Shown here one piece after another: positions 24,866 to 35,940 of a stretch of 64,000 nucleotides of DNA. Within the stretch, counting starts at the first letter, position 1. Each line of letters opens with the position of its first letter. This stretch comes from Ottelia alismoides (lineage: Eukaryota > Streptophyta > Magnoliopsida > Alismatales > Hydrocharitaceae), in assembly GCA_037367405.1 (NCBI GenBank), contig JAZKJV010002332.1:434001-498000 (forward strand), in the 5' to 3' direction. The translations under genes were made by a program, and so were the position numbers. A model generated the notes under the pieces. That model worked only from the letters and a program-made list of their open reading frames with translations. It was not told the origin of the DNA and made no database searches.

Positions 24866-26010
24866 AAAGCCAAGGTAGACCAATCAGAAGCGAGCTAGGA
24901 AGCAGACAAAATATACTAGAAGACAAAATCGGGAGGTAAATAAAAAGAATTATAAATAAAATAGTAATTATTTCAAAATAAAAATTGAATAAAATAAAAA
25001 AATGTTTAGTATTTGAAAACTATTTTTCTGTGTTTTTTAATTATTTTTATAAAAAATAAAATCAGGTATATATAGTATAAATTATTATATACAAGTTTAG
25101 TATACCTATGTATTATGTACAAGTATTTTCTTTTATTATTTTTACAAAAAATCTTATTATTATATATTTTCTTTATTTAAATGATAATTTAAGGAATACC
25201 AAATGATTTTTATTTTATGTCTACTAATTAACTAAAGGTGTAAAATAAATAGTTATTGTATTATATACATATGTATTTTATACAAAGGTTTGATGATTTT
25301 AATTTTATTTTTTTTATTTTTTTATATTATTTCTAGGCTATATACAAGTGTACAAAGAATAAAATAATTTTATTTTGTCAAAAATAAATAAATAAGTATT
25401 ATGCACAAGTATATGTGATATGTACAATACATAGTGAACCCCTATCTCTCCCTACTTATTTTCTTTGCAATCATGTCAAGGCTTGACCTTCTCTTGGGGT
25501 TTGGGTCAATCAGAATTTATTCTAAATACATCCTTCTTTTTGTTTTCTCTTTATTTTTTATTTTTACAAAATAGGTGTTCATTATGCATTATTAACAAAG
25601 GCATGCCAAATGCTAAATTATTATATTTACAAGAATTTACAAGTGGTTTTGCAAAAAAGAAGAGCTAAATTAAAAGAATAAAGAATGAGAATCGTAGATT
25701 CATCAATTGACAAAGGGCCTCAACATCTGGATCATACAATACAATTGTCAGGGAATGAGCTCCAAGACATAGCTTAGATCACTACTTAGAGGCATGATCG
25801 AACGGTTGAGGGAACGGTGCTCACAGATGATCTTGAAACAAAGGCGGGTTGATATGACAGTCATCAACAGATGCTTATAAAGACAAAGGCAGCGAACCAT
25901 GTGTTTGAAGCAGAATGTGCCATGTAGCTTGCTGAGAAAATTCAGAAATCAATATATACTTATAAAATAAATAATAAATATTTAAAGAGAAATATAGCCA
26001 AAATAGTAAA

Positions 26011-26051
26011 CATGAAAGTTGTAGATCTCGATGCGATCAACAACTTTCATG
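26011..26051. other. Perfect 12-bp inverted repeat in the A 3' LTR
   Basis: CATGAAAGTTGT (26011-26022) and ACAACTTTCATG (26040-26051) are separated by 17 bases. One arm alone recurs in the solo LTR near 31901. It could form a hairpin in DNA or RNA. Confidence 0.8.
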
Positions 26052-26392
26052 TAGAACCCAAATAGATAATAGGTCACTAATACATAGGTAAAAAATAAAT
26101 ATATATTAAAAATTTAAACAATTTTCTTTTATTTTTTTGTTATTTTTTTGTGTTTTGATATTATTTTATTTATATACAATATTATCCTAATTTTTTCATT
26201 GATTTTTAATGAGAAATAGAGACATAAAATATAAGCACAGTAATATGGTTATATTAATATATGTTAAATGGTGTCAAATATATACAACACAACAAATAAT
26301 AATTAGTGTTAATTAGTCTATGAACCTTGTTGATTAACTTGAGAAAGAGAGATAATATAAGTGATTAATGCTGATAAATATAGGATTTATCA

Positions 26393-26408
26393 CCCCCCTA
26401 TACTTAAG
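26393..26408 (-). other. Polypurine tract of element A
   Basis: Minus strand CTTAAGTATAGGGGGG directly precedes TGATAAATCC, the start of the 3' LTR. Upstream copies of this tract occur at 30232-30490. Confidence 0.7.
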
Positions 26409-28913
26409 ATAAGCTCGTCTTTGAGTTAATAAATAAAGAATAAGTTAAAAAGTTTGTTTAATTAGTGACATCCCTGACATGTGCAAGTGAGTATACAACG
26501 CTTGATTTTACATAAAACACTAGGTTTTAGGAATCTTAAAACTCTAAGTTGTCCAAGTATTAATCAAAAGAAATTCAACTCATCTATTTCTCAGACTATC
26601 AATATATACATGTACATATATATACACATACATATATATAAGAACCATGACTCAGTGTAGACTCTACTCAAGAGAGTAGATTCTTAGTATACCAAAAACT
26701 CCAATCTCATAAGCTCTCCTAGGGAATAAATACAGTCTTGCTTGAATCCACCTTCTCTTTAGTTTGTAAGACTTCAAAGGGATAGATGGAAGGCCGGGTA
26801 ATGGAGGATATATGATTGTGTACTTATTTTCATTTCCTCTCATTGGAACAGGATTTTCTTGAGTGCCAATAGTCAACAAAATTTTTATTTTTATTTTGCG
26901 AATTAGTGTGTCCGTCAAGGAGAAAGTTGAGTCGTATGTACCTTTATTCCTAGGAATACATGGAGGTACATCTTCTTTAAGAATCTAATATACTTGTACA
27001 CAAACTTGTAGCACCAATGATGTGAGCCCATTTGAGGTACTAGCCTGACTCTTAAAAGCCTAATGATTTGGTCCAAGTGGACACTTAAAGGTTGGGAGAG
27101 CTCGCCTTGAATGTAATGTCTCATAAGATGTAATTTTGTAATGTGATGAGATTTTTCTTTTATTTCAGTTTTCGTCATTTTTTTATTTGAGGGAACTTTC
27201 CTTCTTTTTGGCTAGCTCCACTACTTTTACAAAAGATTGGAGGACACTGATCAACTTCTTAATTTAATATCATCACACCTCAACACGATAGTTCAAATTC
27301 ATGAGACAGCATGAGATCATGTCTGATATTGGCTAAGATGCTGAAACTTGGGTTTCATGAAGCCATCATTAATTTTATCCCATTCTCGAGCATCTCATAG
27401 ATCAAGTTCAAACTCAAGCTTCAAATCCTAGAGTCCTTAATGATAATTTGACTCATCTCAATCACGAATGCAGTCGTGCATGTGAGTGACTGTCAAATTC
27501 TTTAAATGGAGATTAAGCGTGCAATATAGCATGCATATCTTTTAACCAGGGACATGTGAATTTTTAAGTCCAAGACCCTAATGATGAAGACAAGATAACT
27601 CTTAGTCTATGGGCTCCTTAAACCAAGTATTAAAGATCATCTCACGCCTTGAGTGCAATGTGAAAATGTATGGCATAGACACCATTTAGCAAGTTAATTA
27701 TTTACAAAAGAATTAATGAATTGTTAGTTTTATTAAAACAGAAACAACATAATGGATACCCTTGTCAAAACAATATAGAGATAACACACAAACACACTAG
27801 GATACCCTATAACACTACAAGTTTTAGCTTCTTACAGATGAAGGCTGACTCTTCGAGGTATAAAATCACAGTTTGCCTTATGTTTCAACTGCTTCCTTCT
27901 AACAAAGAACACTTCAGAATCTGAATAAGAAAGATCTTTATCAACTTGGAATTTCAACCTTCTAGCATTATGCCATTTTTCCTAAAAAGTAACATCCATA
28001 TCAACATGGTAAGCCTCAAAATTCTTCATAATCTTGAGAAGATGACTCAAACCCTGAAATCATGCTATCATACTTTTGGGTTTTCCTTATAAAAGAAAAA
28101 CTAGACATAGAAGGATGACCCAATTTATAAGAAAGATAAGAGTCCAAAAACTAAACATCCTCAAGGAAAGGTAAGAGCACCTCCATATCTAATTCCTCTA
28201 TCAATATATCATCCTCCTCAATCGACATCACTCTTTTTAGTGAACTCTTTATCAACTTGATCTTCCAAATATAAAGTTGAAATCTAGACTTTCCTCCATG
28301 TAAAACTCTAAAAGACTCTAAGGCAAGACAAACATATAAAGAATAAAGAGAAGAAGGTTGAGTAAATTGTCGAAACCTCCTAGTACTCTAAAACACCAAA
28401 GGATACCAAAGAGACCTAACATAATTAATGATTTTTTATTTTTCCATTCTTTATTTTTCAACTTGTTTAAACTTTTTTAGATAAATATTGAATAGCTCAA
28501 ACTCATATGATTAGTTGCATCTACTTTAAGCCAGTATGGGAGTAAGTACGAACCATTAAACAGCTATCCATATTACCTAAAGATGGTGCCATACGCGTTG
28601 TCCTTTAACCACCCACTCTGCAAAGGGAGTAATTCCATCACTGTAGAATAGCTAATCATTTTTAAGCCTAGTAGTCAGAAATAATACCAAAGAATTTGTT
28701 TAAATTTTCTATTTTTTTAATTTTTGAATAAAGTTAATTAGTTAGACTCATTTACACCTTTAATCTTGAAGAGAATTTTGAAAACTTTTTGCAAACAATG
28801 TCACATAGATATAGGTTTTTAAAATATTTCATAAATGATTTTCCAAACAAAGTCAATCCGATTTTTCACAAATCATGTAAAACACTTGAAAACCATGTCA
28901 AATATCCATGCAT

Positions 28914-28921
28914 TTTTCAAA
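28914..28921. repeat. Target-site duplication of MULE copy 2, left (TTTTCAAA)
   Basis: Eight bases identical to 30102-30109. A ninth base on the left (T) does not match (C on the right), so a 9-bp duplication with one change is possible. Confidence 0.6.
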
Positions 28922-30101
28922 GGGATTTTTACACACATAACCCTGACTAATTTTGCAATTACAATCATGACCATGCATAATCGTTAAATACATAACAAAC
29001 CCCAAACCACTCCATGTCACACCCATAACCCCTCGTTAGTTTTTCTGTTAACCCAACTATATCATTGAGATATTTTAACCCATCATCTAAGAACTACTTT
29101 CAGAAAAATAAAAATGTAAAAGAATATTGGCAGCAGGCGGGCGTTGGAGGTCGGGGGGGGGGGGATCCTCGAGCTGGGTGGTCGAGGCAGGGGGGCTCTG
29201 CCAGGAGGTGGGCTGGAGGTCAGGGCAGAGAGGGGGGCTTCGCATGCATAGACAATGGTTGCGTTGGGGGGTGGGGCAGCACTGTGTGAGACCGGGGGAC
29301 TGTGCGGGAGCTCGTCGACGTCGGGCGGGGGCCCTATAGGTGGTGTCTGAAGGTCAGGGGGCTCTGCATAATGCGAGGGGACTGTTGCTGAGCTGGAGGT
29401 CAGGGCAGGGGGGCTTTGCAAGCGGTGGGCTGGAGTTCGGGGTAGGGAGGGGGGTTGCTGGCGGTGGGTTGGATGTCCCCTGGGGGGTGCGCGAGGCGGA
29501 GGACGGTCGATGGGCTGGAGGTCGGGGCAGGGAGGGGGGCTTTGCAGACATTGGAGATGGTTGTGGAGGGGTGGGGGTGGCGGCTCTATGTGAGGTGGGG
29601 GGACTGTGCTAGAGCTCACCGACAGCGGCGAGGGGCCTGTAGTAGGTGGTTGGAGGTCACAACGACGGTGGGGGGCTCTGCGTCTGGAGGTCTCCCTGGA
29701 GGGGTGGCTCGACGGGGTAACTGTCCTAGGCTGGAGGAGGTGTACGGGGGAGCTCGATGAGGCATGTGTTGGTTGGAGTAGGAAGGAGAGGAGTTGGCGG
29801 TGATGGGGGGGTTAGGGAGGAGGAGGTAGTTGATGGGGAGGGGAGGGGGTTGTCATCGACGAGAAGGTGGTGGAGGAGGAGACAAGGAGAGTGTACTCAA
29901 TTTTTAATAATAGAACTTAAAGGGTAGAAATTGTAAAATATTTGACGGATGCCTTTACAGTTAAGAGATTATTGGATGGAAGTTAACTCGAGGGTTATGG
30001 GTGTAAGAGTTAAGACTATTGAGGGTTCTGGATGTAATTCATGATTATGTAAGTTTATGATTATAATTGCATAATTACTCAGAATTATGGGTGAAAATCC
30101 C
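28922..30101. mobile_element. Non-autonomous Mutator-like DNA transposon (MULE copy 2), 1,180 bp
   Basis: Terminal inverted repeats of about 200 bp begin GGGATTTTTACAC on the left and end GTGAAAATCCC on the right. Their sequence matches those of MULE copy 1 (for example CTGAGTAATTA, AACTCTTACA and CATAACCCT). Flanks TTTTCAAA (28914-28921 and 30102-30109) are an 8-bp direct repeat. The interior, about 29125-29890, is G-rich on the plus strand, inverted relative to copy 1. It contains degenerate tandem units of the form GGAGGTCGGGGCAGGGAGG...GGGCTTTGCA. Proline-rich reading frames on the minus strand (up to 178 codons at 29619-29083) are low-complexity by-products of this composition and run into the TIR. 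No transposase is present. Confidence 0.75.
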
Positions 30102-30109
30102 TTTTCAAA
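30102..30109. repeat. Target-site duplication of MULE copy 2, right (TTTTCAAA)
   Basis: Identical to 28914-28921, directly outside GTGAAAATCCC. Confidence 0.6.
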
Positions 30110-30231
30110 ACTCATGTTCAAAACATTTTGTACAAAACTCAGTTCAAACATGTAATACCATACCCATAACACCAAAAACATTTGAAAAATATGAGCTATG
30201 GCTAAAGTATATAAGTAATATATACGGTAGA

Positions 30232-30490
30232 CCCCCATATACTTAGATTTTGCTATGTCATCATAGCACAAAGTGATATGAAGCCATATCTCAACCAAGC
30301 ATAAAAGAATGTATAAGGACTGAGTCGAGAATAAGACAAGTGTAAAAATGAGAAAGAATGAGTCATAAGGATTATAAAGGGATGGTCCCCCTATACATCG
30401 GTTTTGAATAAAAGTAGAAAGATAGAGATAAAAACATAGAAGAGACATAAGTAATAGAGTAGGTATAGACAAATCCCCCCATATACTTAG
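30232..30490 (-). repeat. Three polypurine-tract-like motifs in the 3' region of A
   Basis: CCCCCATATACTTAG (from 30232), CCCCCTATACATCGG (from 30387) and CCCCCCATATACTTAGG (from 30475) on the plus strand. On the element's own strand these read CTAAGTATAGGGGG, like the tract beside the 3' LTR at 26393-26408. The last is followed by an inverted partner (CTTAGTGTAGG). Confidence 0.65.
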
Positions 30491-30713
30491 GCTGAGAATA
30501 GTCTTAGTGTAGGTAGGAATAAGAATAAGAGCAAAATGAATCTACCAAAAATAGAGTCAGAATGAATATGAATCTTTTATATTGAATCGTGTGATGTGAA
30601 TCTATCATGATGATTATTCCTTCTCAAAGAAATCTGAAACTGAATCAATAGGCATGAATCAATCATCTCAATGGGAGCTAGCCTTTCCTTGTATTCAATT
30701 AATGCTTAACTAA

Positions 30714-31578
30714 CTACCCATTAACTAGAATGGAAGGTGCATTCTCTGAAAGCTCTGAAATCTCTACACTACCATTCTCATGCACTTCCTTAACAATGAT
30801 AGGACTCGTCCACTTTGACTTGAGTATCCTGTGGAAAATCTTTAACTTTGCATTAAACAACCATACCTTTTGTTCCAGGACAAAGTTCTTGCATCTAATA
30901 TGCGCATCATGCCCGTTCTTAACTTTATCCTTATAGATCTTGTTGTTGTCATATGCTCGGTTGCGGATTTCCACTAATTCATTTAGGTAAAGGTCTCTAC
31001 ACAATTTCCCTAAAGTTCCAATTTATTTTCTTTATTGCCCAATCATATTTGTGCACTAACTCAACGGGCAAATGATATGGATTGCCATAAATCATCCTGA
31101 AAGCTGAAGTTCCAAGAGGTGTCTTATAGGTTGTTCTGTAAGCTCACAGAACTTGGTCCAGCAACTAAGACCAGTTCTTCCTATGTGGATAGACTAACTT
31201 TTGAAGAATGCTCTTTATCTCTCTATTTGAAACCCCTGCCATGTTGTTTGATTGTGTGTGGTAAGGACTACTTATTCTATGATCAAATCCATAATCCTTT
31301 GATAAAGATTTCATCATTCCATTCACAAAGCGGCTACCCTTATTAGATATTAAAACTCTAGTTACCCTGAACCATGAAATGATATGATCCTTTATGAACT
31401 TGCAGATGGTCTTACTATCTACGGTTTCGATTGGAATAGATCCACCCATCTCGACATGTAATCGACAACTAACAAAATGTACTCAAAACCTTGGCCTTTT
31501 GGGAAGGGACACATGAAATCTATGCCCTTGATGAATCTCCATTTCATTGACTTTATTCTATCATTTTGACCTTAAAAA
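30714..31578 (-). pseudogene. Athila integrase core and C-terminal region (element A)
   Basis: On the minus strand the core starts with GIDFMCPFPKGQGFEYILLVVDY at about 31525-31460. It continues at 31449-31165 with the segment ending ALISN...GSRF-like, then DHRISSPYHTQSN and VSNREIKSILQK, the conserved gypsy/Athila integrase pattern carrying the second catalytic Asp and the final Glu of D-D-35-E. A frame at about 31150-31010 gives AYRTTYKTPLGTSAFRMIYG and LPVELVHK. The C-terminal part (31004-30714) has LNELVEIRNRAYDN and a VWLFNAKLKIF core as in Athila. Where the family has a second catalytic Asp (ISDGGS), this copy has ISNKGS, so that Asp is lost. It is split from its zinc-binding N-terminus (35458-35940) by the solo LTR at 31579-35452. 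Confidence 0.8.
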
Positions 31579-32878
31579 CCATTGGTAATGCATGTAAATT
31601 GCAATAATATGTACAAAATAGCATTCATCATTTATTGTATTTATTGTGTAAATAATATTGTTTTTAATGCTAAAATTATAGAATAAAGAGAAGAAAAGGA
31701 AAATAATAAAACACCAAAGGTATTTTATGACTCTAAACCCCCAGACCAAGTCAAAAATTGAGTTGGTCGACAAGGAACGAAGTAGGGGGAGTTAAGGGCC
31801 AAAAATACAATAAAACCCCATTCTTTCATTCATTTAATAAAACATTTTTACACTTTATTTATTGATTATTATTCATTCATCAAATAAAGAAATTCTGCAC
31901 ATGAAAGTTGTAGACAACAATGTAAATAAAAATACAAAATTGAGTTTGTATAAAAATCATACACAATTACACAAAATAAAAAGCCAAAATCCCAACTTCA
32001 CAGTTCCATATCTTTTAAATAAAAACCCAAAATTTATCGAAATCACTTCTAATTGTTTATAACTTTTCATAAGCTATTTAATGGAGGTGGTTTCATATTT
32101 TTGGAGCTAAGGCGTGAACGTTAGGTTTTGGACCCTCATTGTACATTATACCCGAATAAAGTATTCAATTTATTCATTCTTTATTATTTTTAAAATTTTA
32201 TATTTTTATAATTCTATAAATAATATTTATAACTTATGAGCATATTAAAACCAAAATAAATTCATAATGAAAACACAAAGTAAAATAAATCTATGTAAAT
32301 ATATATGTAAAATACTTATGTTATTACTTGTACATAAATAAAAGTGAAATTCATTCTTTTATTTTTTATTCTTTTACATTTCTATACTCTTGTAAATATC
32401 ATTAATATTTTATTAAAAATATAAATATAAAATAAAACCCAGGAAAATACCTTAAAATAAAATAATGTCCTTAAAACATAGATGAAATACCTATAAGTAT
32501 TCTTATATAATATATACTTATTTATTTAAGTGTACAAAATATATCATAAAAATATAATAAAGATATACTTATGTACATAAAAATAAGTCATAAATATATA
32601 AAAAAAAGAATAAAAGAATAAAATATACAAAAAAATAATAAAATAGATAAAATATTGATAAATATACCTATAAATATAACCTTATAAATTAACTACTAAT
32701 AAATAACATCAAAAAATTAAATAAAAATCATAATAAAACACTAAAAAAATAATAAACATTTATTTTTTTATACTTGAAAATTAAAAAATCATTTACTAAT
32801 TTTAATTAATTATTTTCGAATAAAATGGTGGTTTTCTCTTTTAGTGCCCTGATGTGGGCCAATCAGAGGCTAGGGACC

Positions 32879-32895
32879 GTTGACCTCTGGTCAAC
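32879..32895. promoter_or_regulatory. Inverted W-box pair in solo LTR C
   Basis: GTTGACC-TCT-GGTCAAC, about 207 bp upstream of the TATA box, with CCAATCAG at 32859-32866. Confidence 0.45.
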
Positions 32896-33101
32896 TCCCC
32901 ATATGCCTCTGACCCACGTCAGAACTATCTTTTCCCATGTTTTCCTCCTATTTTTATGTGTGATCCATCCATCTGTTGTCTTTGATCCCTTAACGGGATT
33001 TGCTCTCTGATCAACCAAGATTCACACTGGACCCCTATCTTGCTCGTACATACTCTATATTGCCGTCAATTATCCCGTAAATAAGGGTCATGGTCCATAT
33101 C

Positions 33102-33110
33102 TATAAATAA
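33102..33110 (+). promoter_or_regulatory. Putative TATA box of solo LTR C
   Basis: TATAAATAA followed by a CT-rich stretch (CCTCCTTCTCCTCTCC), a typical plant LTR core promoter layout. Confidence 0.5.
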
Positions 33111-34234
33111 AACCTCCTTCTCCTCTCCACTTTTTGATAATCTCCAAGCCCTAGAGCCCTTCCATCTCGACCAAACGCGCATACTTGTCATAGGGGGAGG
33201 TCCCTTGAGGCGCTGGCGTGCTCCCGCAGGAGGAGTTGCACCCAAGGCAGCCGTCGCCGACCACCTCTGGTCCTTGGACAAAACCCATGTAAGAGCTACA
33301 CATTTCTTTTTCTTTAGATAGATTTCGATGCCTGCTTATAATTTCCACAATTATATTAGCTTTTAGAATCTAGTTTAAGAATAGATTTCTATGCATGCTT
33401 TTTATTTCCACAGTTATATTATCTTTTAGACGCTAGTTTGATCTTAATCACCCCCAATTCGTAGTTCATCGGAGCTCCGCTCCGAAGAACGTCTCCATAT
33501 TTCCTCGTTGTTCTGCAACCCACCTTCACACTCACTCTAGTTCCCACTCCGCTTCTCCACCTAGCCGCACCACTTTCCACCTTCAATCCGCTCTTGATCG
33601 AAGTTGTCGTGCTCCTTCCACCACCTTCGCTGGAGTACATTCTCACTCGTCCCATTTCCCATACATTCCATGCCTAATCGGGTCGAGGCATTTCTTCCTT
33701 GACCCGTGAGCTTATTGATGCTGGTCCCATGCCAGAAGAACCCCTTCTCAGGTTTCTTCGAGGATAAAAAGGTGCTCCAGCAACATTGGACCTCTAGGGC
33801 TTGATCAGAGAGCCCTGGACATTTTTGAGGCATCCCCTCAATGCAGACAAACGTGATGAGCATGGAAAGCATCTCAGAGGGTTGGGAGGAGGTCGAAGCA
33901 GCGAGAGGGGAACAATCGAGCGAGCTCTAGGGATGTCGTCTTCCCTGTTCTTCCTGACGCATCCAAAGTTGTTCAATCATCACCCGTTCTTACAGGATAG
34001 CAGCGGACGTTGGATCCAAAGCGACATCGTGAAGTGTAGAGCCGCCACATGTTTAAGTGTAAGCGCCCTACCTATCCGATGGTGCACCCCTTTAGGGGTA
34101 AATTGCAAACTCTACCACTCATTTTTGTGTATTTAATATTCAGTCCTATAAAAAATATAACACATAAAATAAATTGGAAATTTTGCATGTAGGCACCAAT
34201 ATTTATTGTTATTGCATCTAGGTCCATTCCATGT

Positions 34235-34262
34235 CACCTTACGTATCATTCCACGTAAGGTG
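34235..34262. other. Perfect 10-bp hairpin in solo LTR C
   Basis: CACCTTACGT (34235-34244) and ACGTAAGGTG (34253-34262) with an 8-base loop. Each arm ends in ACGT. The corresponding place in the element I LTR (1800-1830) has a degraded version. Confidence 0.75.
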
Positions 34263-35457
34263 GCAAAATTGCATGTATGTCCTTTGTGGCATTTTGTATT
34301 TAGTTTAAGTCTACTAAAAGTTCAAATTATATTGTATATTTAGTGAAAATTGCAATGAGCCCCCCAGACTTTAATTTATTTACATTTATGCCCATTCTTG
34401 GAATTACATTGTATTTTTGTGCATTTAAAATATTTATTATAAATAACTAATGTGCTCTTAAAAATTCACAAAAACAAGGATAGATGCCTCTTACCATGTA
34501 TTTTCACGCCTTATATTTATTTCATATTTTTGTGCACTTATCTATTTATTAAAAATCAAAAGGAGCTTACTTTTGTACTGTGTTGCTTAGATTTTACTAA
34601 AAAATATAAAACCATATTTGTAAAATTCCAAATATATATATATATATTATTTTACCTATTATAATTATATACCAAAAATCACTAAATATGGCAAAAGATA
34701 AAGCTTAAAAATTGAAAAACCCTAAAAACCTTCATAAATATATAAAAAATCACTAAAAATCCAAAAATATGTTTTTTGGTTTATAAGTTTCTTTATATAA
34801 ATATTTATATATATAATTGATTTTGATAATTTTGGTGCCTATTTAATAATTTATAATATTCAAATAAATTTCAGCCTATTTATTTAATTCCTTATTTGGA
34901 TATTTCTGACTTTAAAAATTCATAAAAACTGGTAAAATCCATAAAAATTACAGAAAACATTAGAAAATTATATAAAATCCATAAATAAATTATTTATTGA
35001 ATTTTTATTTATATTTACTAGTATTTATAAGTATGTTATTCTATATTGTATATCTATCTTTATATATGCTATATATGTATTAAAAGAAAAAAATAAAATA
35101 TAAAATTATAAAGATAAAGTATAAAATTAAAAATATATATATAATAGGAAAAAATAAAAACATATAAAATCCAAAAACCCACACAAATTATTAAAAATGG
35201 ACCAAAGGTGAATGACAAATTTTGTGTGCATTGTTTGCCACCTTCTACACATGCTTACCACTATACACATGTTGTTGTAGAGTTATAATAAATTTTAACA
35301 CCAAATTTTTTGATATTTATTTCTTAATTCATATTCTGGGTTAATTGTTTATTAATCCAAGGTTCTCGTCGGTCACCTCGACAACTGTGCTCCCGCCCAC
35401 ACGATCGATAAGGATCTTCCGATTATCATCCCCAAACATCAAAAACATTACAAAAAA

Positions 35458-35940
35458 TTATAGGCTACATGGGAATTTCATATCTTGAACCAACAATCGC
35501 TCCCATCCTCTAGCAAACAAGGCATAATCGTGCAAAATCGGTGGCATCTCTAAACAATGTCGATAAAAAGAAACCACGCTGCAACACCTTGTGCACGGTC
35601 CTCTTTCTTGAATGGTGTCCTCCAGCCTCAAGTGAATGACAATACGTGAGGATACTATGGTATTACCCATGAGGAATGCACCTTCTCCAGATACAATCTG
35701 ATCCTTCACAGAAAAGGAACGGATTCTCCCAATGGTATTTCCTCGAATCCAACTCGAGTTAGGCTATACTACTCTTAGTCCAACCATAAGGAACTTGCTT
35801 GGAGACAAGGTAGTTCACCATGTTGACATACCATGTAAGCGAGTTAATAAGACAAAAAGACTCATTTGGAAATGTCTCTCTAATAGGCTAAATATCAAGG
35901 GAATCATTTAAATCAATCCTCGAAAGTTGATCAACCACTA
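35458..35940 (-). pseudogene. Athila RNase H tail and integrase zinc-binding N-terminus (element A)
   Basis: On the minus strand, 35935-35900 gives [10 protein letters not shown], the end of RNase H. A frame at about 35840-35780 gives a TWYVNMVNYLV segment. From 35640 to 35480, frames around YCHSLEAGGHHSRKRTVHK and LCLVCQRMG form the integrase HHCC zinc-binding region (His, His, Cys, Cys visible), followed by EIPM. Several frame changes and stops occur. Integrase N-termini bind zinc and help multimerise the enzyme on LTR ends in intact elements. The downstream core lies across the solo LTR at 31578-30714. Confidence 0.75.

Larger units (their letters stand above)
22340..25705 (-). mobile_element. 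LTR inserted in the 3' LTR of A (B/E-like group)
   Basis: The right end (25660-25705) carries GAATAAAGAATGAGAATCGTAGATTCATCA, matching the TTCATCA end of the B LTRs, and the CTCCCTACTT...CTTGACCTTCTC block is at 25439-25512. The left end (22340 onward, TGATGAGCGAAAAATCGAG) aligns loosely with the B LTR start (TGTCGGTCGCGATTTTCTCG). Both sides are LTR sequence of element A. No internal region remains, so this is probably a solo LTR. A target duplication is not clear (GATGA or GTAGA on the left, ATTGA on the right). The middle carries a TATA-like box and an inverted W-box pair but no convincing gene. Confidence 0.6.
20285..26392 (-). mobile_element. 3' LTR of Athila-like element A, split by another LTR
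   Basis: The parts at 20285-22339 and 25706-26392 together make about 2.7 kb of LTR. In the minus direction it begins TGATAAATCC at 26392, directly after the polypurine tract, and ends CATTAGG at 20291-20285. The 5' LTR (54631-55595) aligns with 20285-21740 in long blocks such as GTAGCATGG, GGTCTCCGC, AAGATTTGATGA and GAAGCCTAGATGA. It lacks roughly 20960-21480, so one of the two has an indel of about 0.5 kb. Degenerate TATA-like ATATCAC sequences occur at matching places in both LTRs (near 21705 and 55547). No gene is present. Confidence 0.7.
26409..30713 (-). mobile_element. 3' noncoding region of element A, with a MULE insertion
   Basis: This lies between the integrase C-terminus and the polypurine tract, where Athila elements carry a long noncoding or env-like stretch. 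It is AT-rich with scattered short reading frames and no recognisable protein domain. A hydrophobic 167-codon minus-strand frame at 30472-29969 lies where an env-like frame might be, but it runs across the MULE boundary and into its TIR, so I do not call it a gene. Positions 28922-30101 are a Mutator-like insertion. Three CCCCCATATACTTAG-type motifs lie at 30232-30490. Confidence 0.6.
31579..35452 (+). mobile_element. Solo LTR (C), element I family, inserted in the A integrase
   Basis: Integrase coding of element A flanks it on both sides, and the two flanks are adjacent parts of one integrase. The right end is CATTACA (35446-35452); the left end is imperfect (TGGTAATG near 31583). AAAAA occurs at both flanks (31574-31578 and 35453-35457) and may be the target duplication, but it is low-complexity. 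The shared LTR block is at 31733-31793. A CCAAT box, an inverted W-box pair (32879-32895) and a TATA box (33102-33110) lie in promoter order on the plus strand. The region 34080-35452 matches the LTR of element I (1742-3117). No internal sequence or PBS follows, hence solo LTR. The short frames at 33000-34130 are not convincing genes. Confidence 0.65.

Noticed and set aside
29083..29619. A 178-codon proline-rich minus-strand frame in MULE copy 2
   Set aside because: Same cause as in copy 1; it runs into the terminal inverted repeat and has no recognisable domain.
29969..30472. A hydrophobic 167-codon minus-strand frame, possible env-like protein downstream of A integrase
   Set aside because: It crosses the MULE boundary at 30101 and includes PPT-like repeats; hydrophobicity comes from AT-rich sequence. 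No signal peptide or fusion-type motif can be supported.
33066..34136. A possible host gene first exon: TATA box, leader and a GTAAG donor-like site near 33289
   Set aside because: The region lies within a solo LTR that is bounded by integrase halves; the TATA box and leader are explained by LTR promoter structure.
34628..34646. TATATATATA microsatellite
   Set aside because: An ordinary AT-rich simple repeat with no further structure.
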